This document shows positions 1 to 10,203 of a stretch of 64,000 nucleotides of DNA, one piece after another. The first letter of the stretch is position 1, and each line of letters opens with the position of its first letter. The stretch covers positions 124,001 to 188,000 of the forward strand of contig JAWWNJ010000187.1 of the NCBI GenBank assembly GCA_037176885.1, written 5' to 3'. The notes beneath the pieces are model-generated. The model worked only from the letters and a program-made list of their open reading frames with translations, was not told where the DNA came from and made no database searches. Both the position numbers and the translations under genes were made by a program. The DNA comes from Favolaschia claudopus. Its lineage: Eukaryota > Basidiomycota > Agaricomycetes > Agaricales > Mycenaceae.

Positions 1-1387
1 CGGACGCTTCTCCATCTAGCCGGAAAGCCCCAAGACCAATGAGAATCACAGGATCCATACTTATTAGTATCGGCGGGCCAGGGCGGGCCCTTCGTGAGTT
101 CAGAGTTGGTGGGCGTATGTAAGTCGAGGCCGAGAGAAATCGGTTTTGTGACAAATTGACTGTGCTTCATTCATGTTCATTTAGATCTATGAGAGGCGGA
201 CATAGTTCTGTGTGGGTGAGGAGAAAGCAGCTGGGGTATATAGTAACCGGCTGGCTCCTGCGAAGGGATGCACGCGAAGGCACCCAATGAGCACCCCACT
301 CTACGACCGCCTCGTCATCTAAAAAACCACTATCGACCCTAGTAGTCTCGTCCTTTGGATGATCATCGGCGCAGTTGAAGTTGAACGGGTTCTAAATATT
401 AGCACAGGACAATTCGGGCAGGGTTGGGTGGGGGAAAGAAAATCTTGAGGTATTTCCAAGACGACGAATGTCGAATGAGGCGGCGGGATCTGATGCCACC
501 CCTAAAAATAGAACAGCCCATTTCTTGAACTTTTGATGCGGATGGAGTCGATTGGGGCCCCATCATTTTTTGGGGGTGGCATCAGATGGCGCCGCCACTG
601 TAGGGGAACTTCTCCATTCCGAGGGTGATGGCAAAACGGTCCAGGTTCCCACGGTGGGTCATTGTTTTACCCTTCCCCAAGGGGAAATCCCTCGGCCGGG
701 AAAACGCGTTTTCGGCACCCAGAAAAGCCTCGAGGGCTTTATTTCGCCGGAAATAGCCTCAGATTGCCGAGGGTTTTACTGGCCGTGGCGGCTTTAATCG
801 CTCTGGTGACCGATTTGCCATCGCCCTTGGAATGGCGGGGTTGCCAAAAAAGGTCAAGCGAACACGTATTGATCACGTGTCTCAATACCGCCAAATTACT
901 TAACTTCCAGAGCTACTACATAGTATCTGTGCATGGAGCCAGCAGCTGGGAACACCAGCTTCGGTAAGCGCGTGAAATCTTGCTTTTCTCAAATCTCACC
1001 CGGTTTCGCTGGAACAGAGCATTCCGCTGGAAAACAGATCAGCTCGAACAAGAAAGCCGCGCGCGATCACAAGAACCGTGTCGCTGCCCAGCTGTCCCGA
1101 GCTCGACAGAAAGCACACCTGGAGCAGTTATTGCACCGCAAGAAGTTGCTCATCGAAGGAATCACCGATTTGCCGTTCGCTCAGCTCTAATTCTCAGCCG
1201 ATCACTCACGGCACGTGTGCCGAAAAGGTGGCGGTTGGCACTGTAGTATCGTTTCACCGTCACATTCCTCAGACGTCGTTTCCTCCACGACTAGGTATGT
1301 GAATCCTTATTTACAGTCCCTACAGTTTACTGATTCTCCTGGTAGTTAATACTTACTTGTATTCTATCAATTATATGGGGAAATAAT
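1..1387. other. No gene recognised
   Basis: Only short open frames without splice-consistent continuation occur here. A basic stretch near 1050-1150 on the plus strand (many Arg, Lys, Ala and Gln codons) looks superficially bZIP-like, with basic residues before spaced leucines, but no upstream or downstream exon supports it. Confidence 0.4.
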
Positions 1388-1446
1388 GGGGAAGCTTGCT
1401 TCCCCATTCATCGGTATAAGGCTCCAAAATGCAGATGCTTACAAAA
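1388..1446. repeat. Palindrome-headed dispersed repeat, copy 1
   Basis: Starts with the palindrome GGGGAAGCTTGCTTCCCC and is followed by about 40 bases that recur almost unchanged at 26102-26160 in the same orientation. The palindrome can form a perfect stem. It is probably the edge of a larger dispersed element whose far end I could not locate. Confidence 0.6.
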
Positions 1447-1497
1447 TGACAAAACCGCGAGTCGTCCTAATTAGGACGAGTTTCCAAATTAAGGCGA

Positions 1498-1570
1498 CTT
1501 TCTAAATGGAGTGAATTTCAAACTCCGCAGTGATCGATGTCGCTTCTCCACGGGACCCCTTAACCCCAGG
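1498..1570. repeat. Dispersed repeat family R1, copy 1
   Basis: The segment around AAATGGAGTGAATTTC and GTCGCTTCTCCACGGGA recurs at 6520-6600 (same strand) and, inverted, at 63580-63668. The three copies keep the order of blocks, so they are members of one interspersed family. No coding potential or terminal structure was seen. Confidence 0.6.
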
Positions 1571-2344
1571 CGTCGCTGGCCCCTGGGTATCGGTTGACCG
1601 CGGCAGAATCCATCGTGCAGGCTCACAAGAAAATTTAGTGACGTCATGGAAAATACCTATTTCTGTTCACTTCAGTCTGACTTGGTGAAAAAATCTCAAA
1701 ATCTTCTCTGGACCTCCTAGCCCTGGCGGCACCGTTATGAGCGACTTGCGAATGTGGTCTTGTCGAATATCACAGTGACACGCGTCATCGATGTTGTCAC
1801 TGTGTTATAGTGCTGCCGCTCTCCTTGCCTTCTCAAGGGGTGGCGGTAACAAAAGTTCTTCAAAACCTTCCTGTCAAGACCCCGGAAACCAGACCCACCA
1901 CCACCAGTCGGCAATCAGCTGATGCTTGCTTAAACGGGCAATCCTTCCGAATACGATAGCAGAAAGTGAGCGGCTAGTCACCGTTAGTGGCAATATATCG
2001 ACGGTAACTAGATACATAACGCTCTGGAAACTATACGGTAAGGTTTTTGAGAACCGAAATGCAGTTTAGGTCGTAAAATCAAAGCAGAATGGCACCAAGC
2101 ATAGGCCAGTTGCCAGAGATTGAGAATCTCACACTCATTTTCAAGGTAATATGATAGTTTAACTTGTCTTGGCACTTTCTCAAACATCTCTGGATGTTCT
2201 GGTGCTCTCAATGCGAGTAAAGAATGCGAGAGGCAAAAGTGCGAGCGTGTTCTTATGTCATAGTGATGTCAAAGTGCCGTTGCCATCAAACGCTGTCAAC
2301 TTTCCAGCAACTTTCTTTGAGTGAATAAGGGAGGATACCGGGCC
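1571..2344. other. No gene recognised
   Basis: Non-coding sequence. Short frames on both strands lack family resemblance and splice continuity. No tRNA, hairpin-terminated or TIR structure was found. Confidence 0.4.
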
Positions 2345-2406
2345 TATTAAAATCACAGCCCTTAACTTGACCCTTAATTTGCCCTAATATTAAGCCCTAG
2401 TTAAGC
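2345..2406. repeat. CCCTTAA-rich dispersed repeat, copy 1
   Basis: Consists of spaced CCCTTAA/CCCTAAT words ending in AAGCCCTAGTTAAG. Almost the same arrangement is seen at 19053-19150 and a weaker one at 41188-41245. A TIR element begins two bases after it, at 2408. Confidence 0.5.
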
Positions 2407-2407
2407 T

Positions 2408-2649
2408 TACAGCCGTTTTACGGTTTTTGTCCGGTTTCTGATGGGGTGGGGTTCTTCAGAAGTTGTTTACCTCTGATTGCTTGTGCGTGCCCTCACCGAG
2501 GAGCCGGCGGAAGTTCAACCGCTCCACCGCAGCTCCACTGCATTTACTGGTGGAGCAAAATGCCGAAAATAGCCCAATTTGACAGAGTGGAGCCATACGG
2601 CGACTCGGAGGCACACAGGTGTAAACAAGAAACGAAATGCCCCACTCCT
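2408..2649 (-). mobile_element. Internally deleted TIR element (derivative of the 24.0-25.1 kb Pack-type element)
   Basis: Begins with TACAGCCGTTTTACGG, the terminal inverted repeat of the element at 24020-25052. The first ~190 bases are the reverse complement of that element's right arm; the next ~60 are the reverse complement of its left subterminal region. The middle of the parent, including the captured coding segment, is missing. The distal TIR itself is absent: the match stops near the second CCCCACTCC. This is therefore a MITE-like deletion derivative with one intact end, and it shares the parent's start at a TA dinucleotide. Confidence 0.75.
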
Positions 2650-3227
2650 AGGGTGGACCCGGTGGGGCATCTGCCCGTCGGGTCGCGGTGACTATAGGTG
2701 CGGCGGCAAGGAAGAAGACAGTTAGAAGTGACACACCCAACATTGTCTGATTACAGTTGCGGTGGAGAATGAGATAGAAATCCTCGCGCTATTTAAACAG
2801 AACCGGGGATGCAGTGGGGCCGATGGAGACCAATCAATCATGCCTAATTGCCTATTAGATTGGTTGTTTTTTTATGGAAAGAAAGCATTTTAGAGGTCTC
2901 ATTCATATACAGTCGGATCATAATGCGTGGACCAAGGCTTATGCATTATGAGTGATACTGCATACCGTCACACTTGGGGACATGTGTGACATTGTCACGG
3001 ACGTACTATATATGGTAGCCCGGCGAACACCGAATCACTCAGCCGGGAGCCTGTCGAAATTAGCTATAGAGAGTTTGCGCGGGAGCCGTTGGAGCCATTT
3101 GATGGCTTTTCGGACGTGCGCCGCATATGGCTAATTTGGCCGGCAAGTAGCCACCAGATGGCCATATGACGTCAATTTTGGCGGTGGAGCCATACACCAG
3201 CGCGCACCAAAAATGCCATAACGTGGC
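2650..3227. other. Intergenic; contains one end of a TAGAGAGTTTGCG element
   Basis: No gene. At 3067 the sequence TAGAGAGTTTGCG followed by GAGCC...GGAGCCATTTGATGGC matches the terminal repeats of the elements at 7668-7871 and 23950-25283. Its partner end is not found and is probably lost at the foldback repeat that starts at 3228. Confidence 0.5.
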
Positions 3228-5290
3228 TTATGGCGGTCCAAATGCACATTTAATATTGCGCTGGTTTTTTCGAGTTTCGCGCACCTTTTTTGCCCGAAAG
3301 TCAGATTTGCGCACCTTTTGCAGCCGAAAGTCCGAGGAGAAAAACCAGCGCGGAATTGGGTGTTTTCGCGCTGGTTTTCTTTGCAAGATCGCGCACCTTT
3401 TTTCAGCGCACATTGTCTGCGCACCTTTTTTTCACTTATTTTTTTGTTGTTGACAAAAGAGTCCCAGCTATGCCTCAGATATGCCCCAGGTAGTCTTCTG
3501 CCGTTACAAGCAGCAAATTGTTCGGAAATAGCCAGCCCAGTGCCGCCATCAAAGGCAGAGTTGATGGCACATTTCAACTTCCCGAAATCCACCGTAACTT
3601 ATGGCGGTCCAAATGCACATTTAATATTGCGCTGGTTTTTTCGAGTTTCGCGCACCTTTTTTGCCCAGAAGTCAGATTTGCGCACCTTTTGCAGCCGAAA
3701 GTCCGAGGAGAAAGACCAGCGCGGAATTATGCGTTTTTGCGCTGGTTTTCTTTGAAGATCGCGCACCTTTTTTTCAGCGCACATTGTCTGCGCACCTTTT
3801 TTTGACTTATTTTTTTTCTCTTCTCCAGACACACCTTTCTACTTGTGAGACATGGCCCGGGTACTCGATCACCTCATAAGAGCAGGACAAGTACAGCAAA
3901 CGTCCAAAAATGGACAGCCGAGTGACGGCTTCTCGTGCCGAGCCGGCGCAGCTCCGGCTTTGGAAGGCAGACTTGATGTCCCATTTCAACTTACCAAAAT
4001 GCAACATAGGACTGGGTGAACAGATTCTTTGTTTAAAAGTGCATTTGGACCGCCATATAGGACTGGGTCAACAGACTCTGTGGAAGGCCGTAAGCTGGCG
4101 CACTTTGCCTCTACATCATAAACTGAGTCTCAGGCAGCTTTGAAATGAACCAGAGCCAGTCGGTAGATCAAGTCACTCTCAGTCTGGAATGTTGAAGGGG
4201 ACATAGGACTCACCATCAAGTCAAAGCTTCAGAATTCCGATTGACCCAGTATCACATCTTTCAAAAGCTTCAACAGAATCTTGGACCAGTTACGGTGGAT
4301 TTCGGGAAGTTGAAATGTGCCATCAACTCTGCCTTTGATGGCGGCACTGGGCTGGCTATTTCCGAACAATTTGCTGCTTGTAACGGCAGAAGACTACCTG
4401 GGGCATATCTGAGGCATAGCTGGGACTCTTTTGTCAACAACAAAAAAATAAGTGAAAAAAAGGTGCGCAGACAATGTGCGCTGAAAAAAGGTGCGCGATC
4501 TTGCAAAGAAAACCAGCGCGAAAACACCCAATTCCGCGCTGGTTTTTCTCCTCGGACTTTCGGCTGCAAAAGGTGCGCAAATCTGACTTCTGGGCAAAAA
4601 AGGTGCGCGAAACTCGAAAAAACCAGCGCAATATTAAATGTGCATTTGGACCGCCATAGTAACTGGTCCAAGATTCTGTTGAAGTTTTTGAAAGATGTGA
4701 TACTGGGTCAATCGGAATTCTGAAGCTTTGACTTGATGGTGAGTCCTATGTCCCCTTCAACATTCCAGACTGAGAGTGACTTGATCTACCGACTGGCTCT
4801 GGTTCATTTCAAAGCTGCCTGAGACTCAGTTTATGATGTAGAAGCAAAGTGCGCCAGCTTACGGCCTTCCACAGAGTCTGTTGACCCAGTCCTATGCTGC
4901 ATTTTGGTAAGTTGAAATGTGAGATCAAGTCTGCCTTCCAAAGCCGGAGCTCCGCCGACTCGGCACGGGAAGCCGTTACTCGGCTGCCCATTTTTGGACG
5001 TTTGCTGTACTTTTCCTGCTCTTATAAGGTGATCGAGTACCCGGGGCATGTCTCACAAGTAGAAAGGTGTGTTTGGAAAAGAAAAAAAAAAAATAAGTGA
5101 AAAAAAGGTGCGCAGACAATGTGCGCTGAAAAAAAGGTGCGCGATCTTGCAAAGAAAACCAGCGCAAAACACGCGATTTTGCGCTGGTTTTTCCCCTCGG
5201 ACTTTCGGCCTCGAAAGGTGCGCAAATCCGGCTTTCGAGCAAAAAAGGTGCGCGAAATCGGATTTTCGCGAATAAAAGTGCATTTGTTTG
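3228..5290. repeat. Large foldback repeat built of GCGCACC/GCGCTGG units
   Basis: Four related units lie at about 3228-3460 (+), 3599-3820 (+), 4440-4660 (-) and 5085-5290 (-). Each has several GCGCACC words followed by T-runs (or the complement) plus a local hairpin with GCGCTGGTTTT stems. The block 3599-4292 is repeated inverted at 4660-5290, giving arms of about 630-690 bases around a 367-base loop. That loop (4293-4659) is itself the inverted copy of 3228-3598. The left arm carries a ~50 base extra block near 4017-4065. Open frames in it are translations of the repeat on both strands and are not genes. Confidence 0.85.
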
Positions 5291-6200
5291 GGGGTAATAC
5301 TGTTGCATAATTACGGTCAATTTCATCGGAAAAAATGCACCACCTTCAATGAAAAAACACGCACCTCGACAATTGAATCCACACAGGTATTTCCGCATGC
5401 TAAAAAATGACACACCCTCCAAAGTCGTCCAAAAAAGCACGCAGGCTGATCACAAACTTTGCCGTACATGAAACATGATGGCCGTTGACTGCCGCTTACC
5501 GAGCTTAATGTGGGCTGAGTTCTCGGATGTTTGATCCTAAGATGGCACTGTTATAAGTAAGAAAATCACAGAGACAGCATATCTGCGCTGTATCCACACA
5601 AAATGGACAATATTGTGCATAAATTCTCCCTTCAGATTCATGCCGAGCCGAGGCATCAATGAATGTGGTCGGTAACCGACCAAGTTGAAAGGAGTTAAGT
5701 ATACATGATATTGATTACCTGAATATGAGAGAGAAGGCCAGACTTTTTCGATTCTCAGTTAGCCTCAAACCAATGCTACCAGTATTGGGAGTTCACTAAA
5801 ACTGAAGCAAAATCTCATGTAACATGCCGAAAGTGATCCCATCAATCACGCCGGATCGCAAAATGTTCGCCAGTCGTTGTCTTTGTGCACCCGCTCGCGG
5901 CTGTGAAACTCTGCAAAAGAGCATACAGTTGTGTATTTTTCGGAGTTACCAAGGTGTGTATTTTTTTCTTGGACTTCACGAGCTGTGCATTTTTTGTCTG
6001 ATTTTTGCCGAACCTGTGTGAAATTTTGCCCCGTTGTGCCCGAAACAATTATGCAACACTATTACAGCCATACTTTGGACCGCCATAGCCGACCAGCATC
6101 GCGCTGGTTTTTTTACGCGTTCGAAAGTTGCGCACCTTGTTTTTGTGTCGACAATTTTCGCGCACCTTTTTGGAGGTTGATTTTTTGCGCTACTATTTTC
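5282..6200. repeat. Flanking repeat field with TGTGCATTTTT and GCGCACC words
   Basis: Two segments, 5282-5450 and 5925-6180, hold spaced words of the form GTGCATTTTTT, GTGTGTATTTTT and GCACGC that resemble the spacing of the adjacent foldback units. The second ends in GCGCTGG and two GCGCACC words (about 6105-6170). Both share the block TTGCATAATT / AATTATGCAAC in inverted orientation and the word GGACCGCCAT. The unique sequence between them holds no recognisable gene. They appear to be the outer, degenerate arms of the same foldback family. Confidence 0.55.
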
Positions 6201-6519
6201 CAGCCTTGATATATTGTAGCTACGGTCAAGTTCGCCGCTAGAACTAACGTGTATGAGGGCTCAATGAAAGTAGAGGTTGATCTTCAGAGTATATCCGCAC
6301 AATATCTTGCCGACAGTTTATGAATCGAGTATAAGTGGGTTTTCACCCAATGAAGGAAAATTTGACCTTCAACCGCTGCTAAAAACTAAAGCAACCGGGT
6401 AATAGCACGCATAAGGTACCTCGAACATATTTTTTGAGGCTCAGAAGGTTACAAGGATGCTCAGAGGTATCGAAAGTAGGAGCAGTTGGCCGATTTAGCA
6501 GAGTTTCCCAATTTGGAAG

Positions 6520-6600
6520 GGTTTCCAAATGGAGTGAATTTCAGACTCCGCCAGTAATCTTGTCGCTTCTCCACGGGATCCCTTAACAAGTCCGTGACCA
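6520..6600. repeat. Dispersed repeat family R1, copy 2
   Basis: Same block order as 1498-1570: AAATGGAGTGAATTTC, then a short spacer, then GTCGCTTCTCCACGGGA and CCCTTAAC. It directly precedes the recognisable transposase remnant, so the family member may have inserted near that gene's older 5' part. Confidence 0.6.
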
Positions 6601-6609
6601 ATGCATGGG

Positions 6610-8157
6610 TGCTTCTGAAAGAATATCTTCAAAATAATCAATTTGCATCCACGTTCAACCAGTGGTACGCACTGTCTTTTTGTAATTCGATGGCGTAACT
6701 TGAAGCACATTTCCGGCGCGACCAATATCAGCTATTCTGAGGGTCAGACATTTGTCGACATTCTCAAGGTATGTTGTTAGTTGCGGTTTGTTTTTCGAAC
6801 TCAAGCCTTGTCCAACTGGTGCCATCCAATTCGTGGTTCGTTCAGTATATGCGTGCCTTGCAAAAAATTCAAGCAATGCTGGCACTTGAGGTGACAACAA
6901 AATCCCGGCTGGAATATCTTAGAGAGCTCCAGCTTGAGTACAAGGCGTGTTGCGAGGTATGACTCTTCGATTTCTGTACATAATTCATTCTAATCCGCGT
7001 CGATACATAGAAAATATCCGAGAAACACGGCAAATCTTTCAATTACCTCAAGCACCACTTCCTCAGCTACGCTATTGAGAATTTTATGGCAAAGAGGACG
7101 AGTCGTAATCAAAATACGCGCGTTGGGGAAGGCTTTCAGCAGGAGGTCAGCGAGATGTACCAAATCACAAACAAAAATGCCGAGCATCAGGTATGCTGCA
7201 AAATTCTGCTTTTAAACACGAATGCTGACATGGGGGTAAGATAGCGTTGATTGAAGAGAATGAGGAAGCCATCGTACGCCTAGACATGCAGGTTGCAATG
7301 TGGCAGAAAAGCCAGGAGGATGCCGGAGACGACCTGATTCCACCTCCAGCGCCCGAGTCGTTCGTTCATTGGTCGCTGGGTGCTCCGGAAAGGCGTCTTT
7401 CACCGATGTCTTTTGAATCAAAACAGAGAAACAACCCTCTGTTTCGGAATTTGAATCTAAGGCAATATCTAGCTCGTCATCATACAGCGCACCCTCTTCG
7501 CATGGAACAAGATTTTGAGGTACATTTACTTCCCTTGTATTCAAATCGCAGGCTTACACAAATCCCCAGATCATGCCGTGCAAAGTCTTCCAGTCTTCGG
7601 TGAATTAGAAAAGCGAGCGCGACATCCTGCGCTGTAGAGTAATCCGTCTTTCCACAATAGAGGGTTTGCGAAGAGCCATTGGAGCCATTGAATGGCTACC
7701 GATTTCCGTATTAGGAAAGTTTGATGGGCTAAACTTTTTATGTCGAAGTCAAGAAGAGCTATTTGGAATGAAAATTGGATGCTCAGACCGGGGGTAGCTT
7801 TCGTCAATACGCCGGAATTCGGGCACTTGCGTAGCCATTAGCCATTCAATGGCTGCATCGCAAACAGGCTAATGAACCGCGGTATGATTCTGTCATCTTC
7901 AATGCCGAAGACGATCCTTTGGCAATGGCAGAACTGGCACTAACCTTCCGATGCTTCCTGCCGGACGGGGTAAAATCACCGACTGCCCAATACGTGAGCG
8001 GAAGTCAGGTGTGATGTTCATTGCACTAGAGCATGTTGTGCGCGGGGTCTTGCTCTGTCCCATTTTCGGAGCATCACGCCTCCGCCACAAAAAATCCGAA
8101 GTTGCCTGTCCAAAATCGTGGTTTGACGTCGTCGACCGTGATACCGAGACATTATAG
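6610..8157 (+). pseudogene. C-terminal part of a large agaricomycete DDE-type transposase, interrupted
   Basis: Recognisable exon pieces lie at about 6610-6768, 6806-6956, 7011-7190, 7241-7519 and 7552-8157. Clear introns are 6957-7010 and 7191-7240. Characteristic stretches are LKHHFLSYAIENF, NTRVGEGFQQEVSEMY and TNKNAEHQ, then, after the MITE, SFHNNEPRYDSVIFN and FVALEH/VVRGV-like text near the end. I know these from big fungal transposases of the Plavaka/CACTA-like kind; the exact family name is an inference. The N-terminal catalytic part is absent, at least two junctions are out of frame and a MITE (7668-7871) splits the last exon, so the gene is dead. Confidence 0.65.
7668..7871. mobile_element. 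204 bp MITE of the TAGAGRGTTTGCG family inside the transposase remnant
   Basis: Ends are TAGAGGGTTTGCG and, inverted, CGCAAACAGGCTA; inside each end lies the self-complementary block AGCCATT...AATGGCT. Insertion is at a TA, which is duplicated. Removing the element and one TA joins TTCCACAA-TA-ATGAACC, giving the continuous reading SFHNNEPRYDSV typical of the host transposase, so both borders are firmly placed. Related ends occur at 3067 and at 23950/25283. Confidence 0.8.
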
Positions 8158-9005
8158 AGAGGTAAATTCATTTGATAGCGCCAAGCGAGAGCATTCATAT
8201 ATAGCATTCACCACCCCAGGCTCCAAGTTCGCAGTGCAAGGCCGAGAGTCGATACATGGCGGTCTTGTCGCCCGCTTTGGTGCAGAAAATTATCGGCTTT
8301 CTTGAAATGATGTGCGCCTGTGTACGAGGGAGCAAAAGCGAGGTGGGTATTCCGAGGTGTAGATGTGTAGCCACAGATGCGCAGAAGAAAATGAGCCACG
8401 GGAGGCGGGAAACGATGCAGTAGTCATCGAGACCGGGGCGATCTGTCAAGCCAGCAGTGCGTGACACAGAAATGACAAAAAATCCAATTTTGCCGCTGAA
8501 TTTATTTTTGCTGTTCGAATTCCCTTCTGGATTCCAAAGCAATGCTCTTGGCTGAATTTCTGGCCTGCACTTGACAGTGGGACGGTCGTGACTGACAAAG
8601 TTCCCTTTGAATCCTAGTTTCAAGCTAATTTTTACCCAGATAAGAAGGTCCTGGCAGTCATTGTCAGCTCGAAATCAATATTTCCTCGAGAACTGTCGTT
8701 TCTGGCCACTATTTTGAAGCTGTTTCTTGGAGCCGTTTCAAAGTTTTTGAGGTGTCACGCGTAACTCCCAGGTCGTTTCTGGTTTCACGCCTTGCGTTTC
8801 AGGTCACGCTCGAAAGTTCATTTCACCCATACACAAGCCTCAGAGGCTACAGTAAGCTCTACTGCTCCCTCCCTTTTGTCTCTTTTTTCTATCTTTTCTG
8901 ATCTTGAAAAACTTGAAATTTTTTATCCCGACAACAGACATAAGCCATGAGCCCAGTCAAATAAATATCCAGCGGGTCATCGATCGAATGACCACGACAC
9001 ATTAT
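8158..9005. other. No gene recognised
   Basis: Frames on both strands (longest 142 codons on the minus strand) show no familiar motif and no splice continuity. A pyrimidine-rich stretch at 8868-8905 lies about 100 bases before the ATG at 9006 and could be the promoter region of the next gene. Confidence 0.35.
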
Positions 9006-10203
9006 GAACTCTGCCGATATCCAGATCACCTATGAGCGCGTTGAAGGCCGTCGGCGTGATGTCTATGTCGTGCAAATGACATCCCTCGCATCGATCGACG
9101 ATGAGAACCTGGATTCATGACTCGCCGTAATGCACTGTGGCCGATAGTGGCTTGTGGCAAGCTTTAGACAGTCCACATGGGCTCCCGGTACTGGGCCCAC
9201 AGAGTGGATTCCTGGTAGGTCTGTTCAGAACTACACTCGAAACCCGAAAAATGGCGGCCTACGTGTTTGGGTTCCCCCGCTTACGATCCGAGTTCCCCGT
9301 CGCCCACGGAGCTACTCCGCATCGAACTCGATCGCGCGTTCAGGCAATTCGTCACGTCCGCATCCGTGAGCAAGCCTGCGCCTAAGCCGCGTTCGCGCCG
9401 ATGCTTTGTGTGCGGGAGAACCAACTATCATCCACTCGACTTTCGTACTTGCTCGCGCACTGTCGTTCTTCTGCGCCGATCGCTTGCGAAATGGATCTGC
9501 GCTTCCGATGACTCGACACCCCGGCGGAGTTGCGGCGCATCTCATTTCGCGCTCGAATGCTCCTCTACGTGTTGTTCGACATACTCCCGAGCCCACGCTT
9601 GTGCCCCTTCCTGCGCCTTCGCCAGATCCTGAATCAGCCGTGCCGAGGTTCCATCCGAGTTCCCCCCACCCAATTCCATCATTTCCTCATCCAATGTCGA
9701 TGCTCTCGCCCCGCGATCTTCCGATTTCTGCGCGCCCCTCGCCGGTTCCATCCCCGCGTCATGTTGAACTCCCTGCACCGAGTCTCAGCCCGCCTCACTT
9801 TGACTTGCCAGCCTCTTCAATTCTGTCTTCGTATAGGGGCAGCTACATTGTGGAGTACGCTGGTTCCCGGATTGGGAGCGTCAGAAAAAGGGAGCTGGTG
9901 GCCAAGGGCTGTGTTTATATTCTACAGGCGACATCAAATGTGCGCCTATAATGCATGGGCTTTCATTGGGGACTGACATCACTGTCCCAGGTTTTTGTCG
10001 ACGCAAGCAAGGATACCCCAACCAATATTGCGCGCTATATTAATCATTGTTGCGCACCTAATGCTAGGGTAGAAATCTGGGAGGACATTGCAGGCCAAGC
10101 CCGAGCTCTTGTCATAGCTAGCAGGCGTATCGGTGCGGGAGAGGAGATCACTATTGACTATGGAAGCTGCAGCTGCCCAACAAACTACTTGCCCGATTAC
10201 TGA
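9006..10203 (+). pseudogene. Decayed gene joining a gag-like zinc knuckle to a SET domain
   Basis: An ATG at 9006 opens MNSADIQITYERVEG. After two frame changes follows a segment with RRCFVCGRTNYHPLDFRTC (CxxC...H...C knuckle, ~9395-9450), then, one frame over, PMTRHPGGVAAHLISRS and a proline/serine-rich linker. From about 9838 a SET domain is readable: GSYIVEYAGSRIGS, then after another shift NAWAFIGD, then NIARYINHCCAPNARVEIWE and GAGEEITIDYG near 10190. SET domains methylate protein lysines; the NH(S/C)C and YxG motifs are the cofactor/substrate knot. The knuckle segment resembles retrotransposon-type gag tails seen in agaricomycetes. Several frameshifts make it a pseudogene. Whether knuckle and SET were one protein is inference from their order and strand. 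Confidence 0.6.

Noticed and set aside
933..1190. bZIP-like basic stretch with spaced leucines
   Set aside because: Starts at ATG but has no supporting exon, asparagine-alanine basic-region core is incomplete, and the zipper ends after two heptads.
3131..3592. 153-codon minus-strand frame and the matching 160-codon plus-strand frame at 4241-4723
   Set aside because: Both are translations of the same foldback repeat in opposite orientation; every arm gives similar frames on both strands.
3290..3800. CRISPR-like regular repeats (GCGCACC words)
   Set aside because: Units are short, unevenly spaced, occur in inverted pairs, and the genome is fungal.
4976..5440. 154-codon minus-strand frame
   Set aside because: Phe/Lys-rich translation of T-runs and GCGCACC units of the repeat.
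8195..8623. 142-codon minus frame
   Set aside because: No recognisable motif and no ATG-supported gene structure; chance frame.
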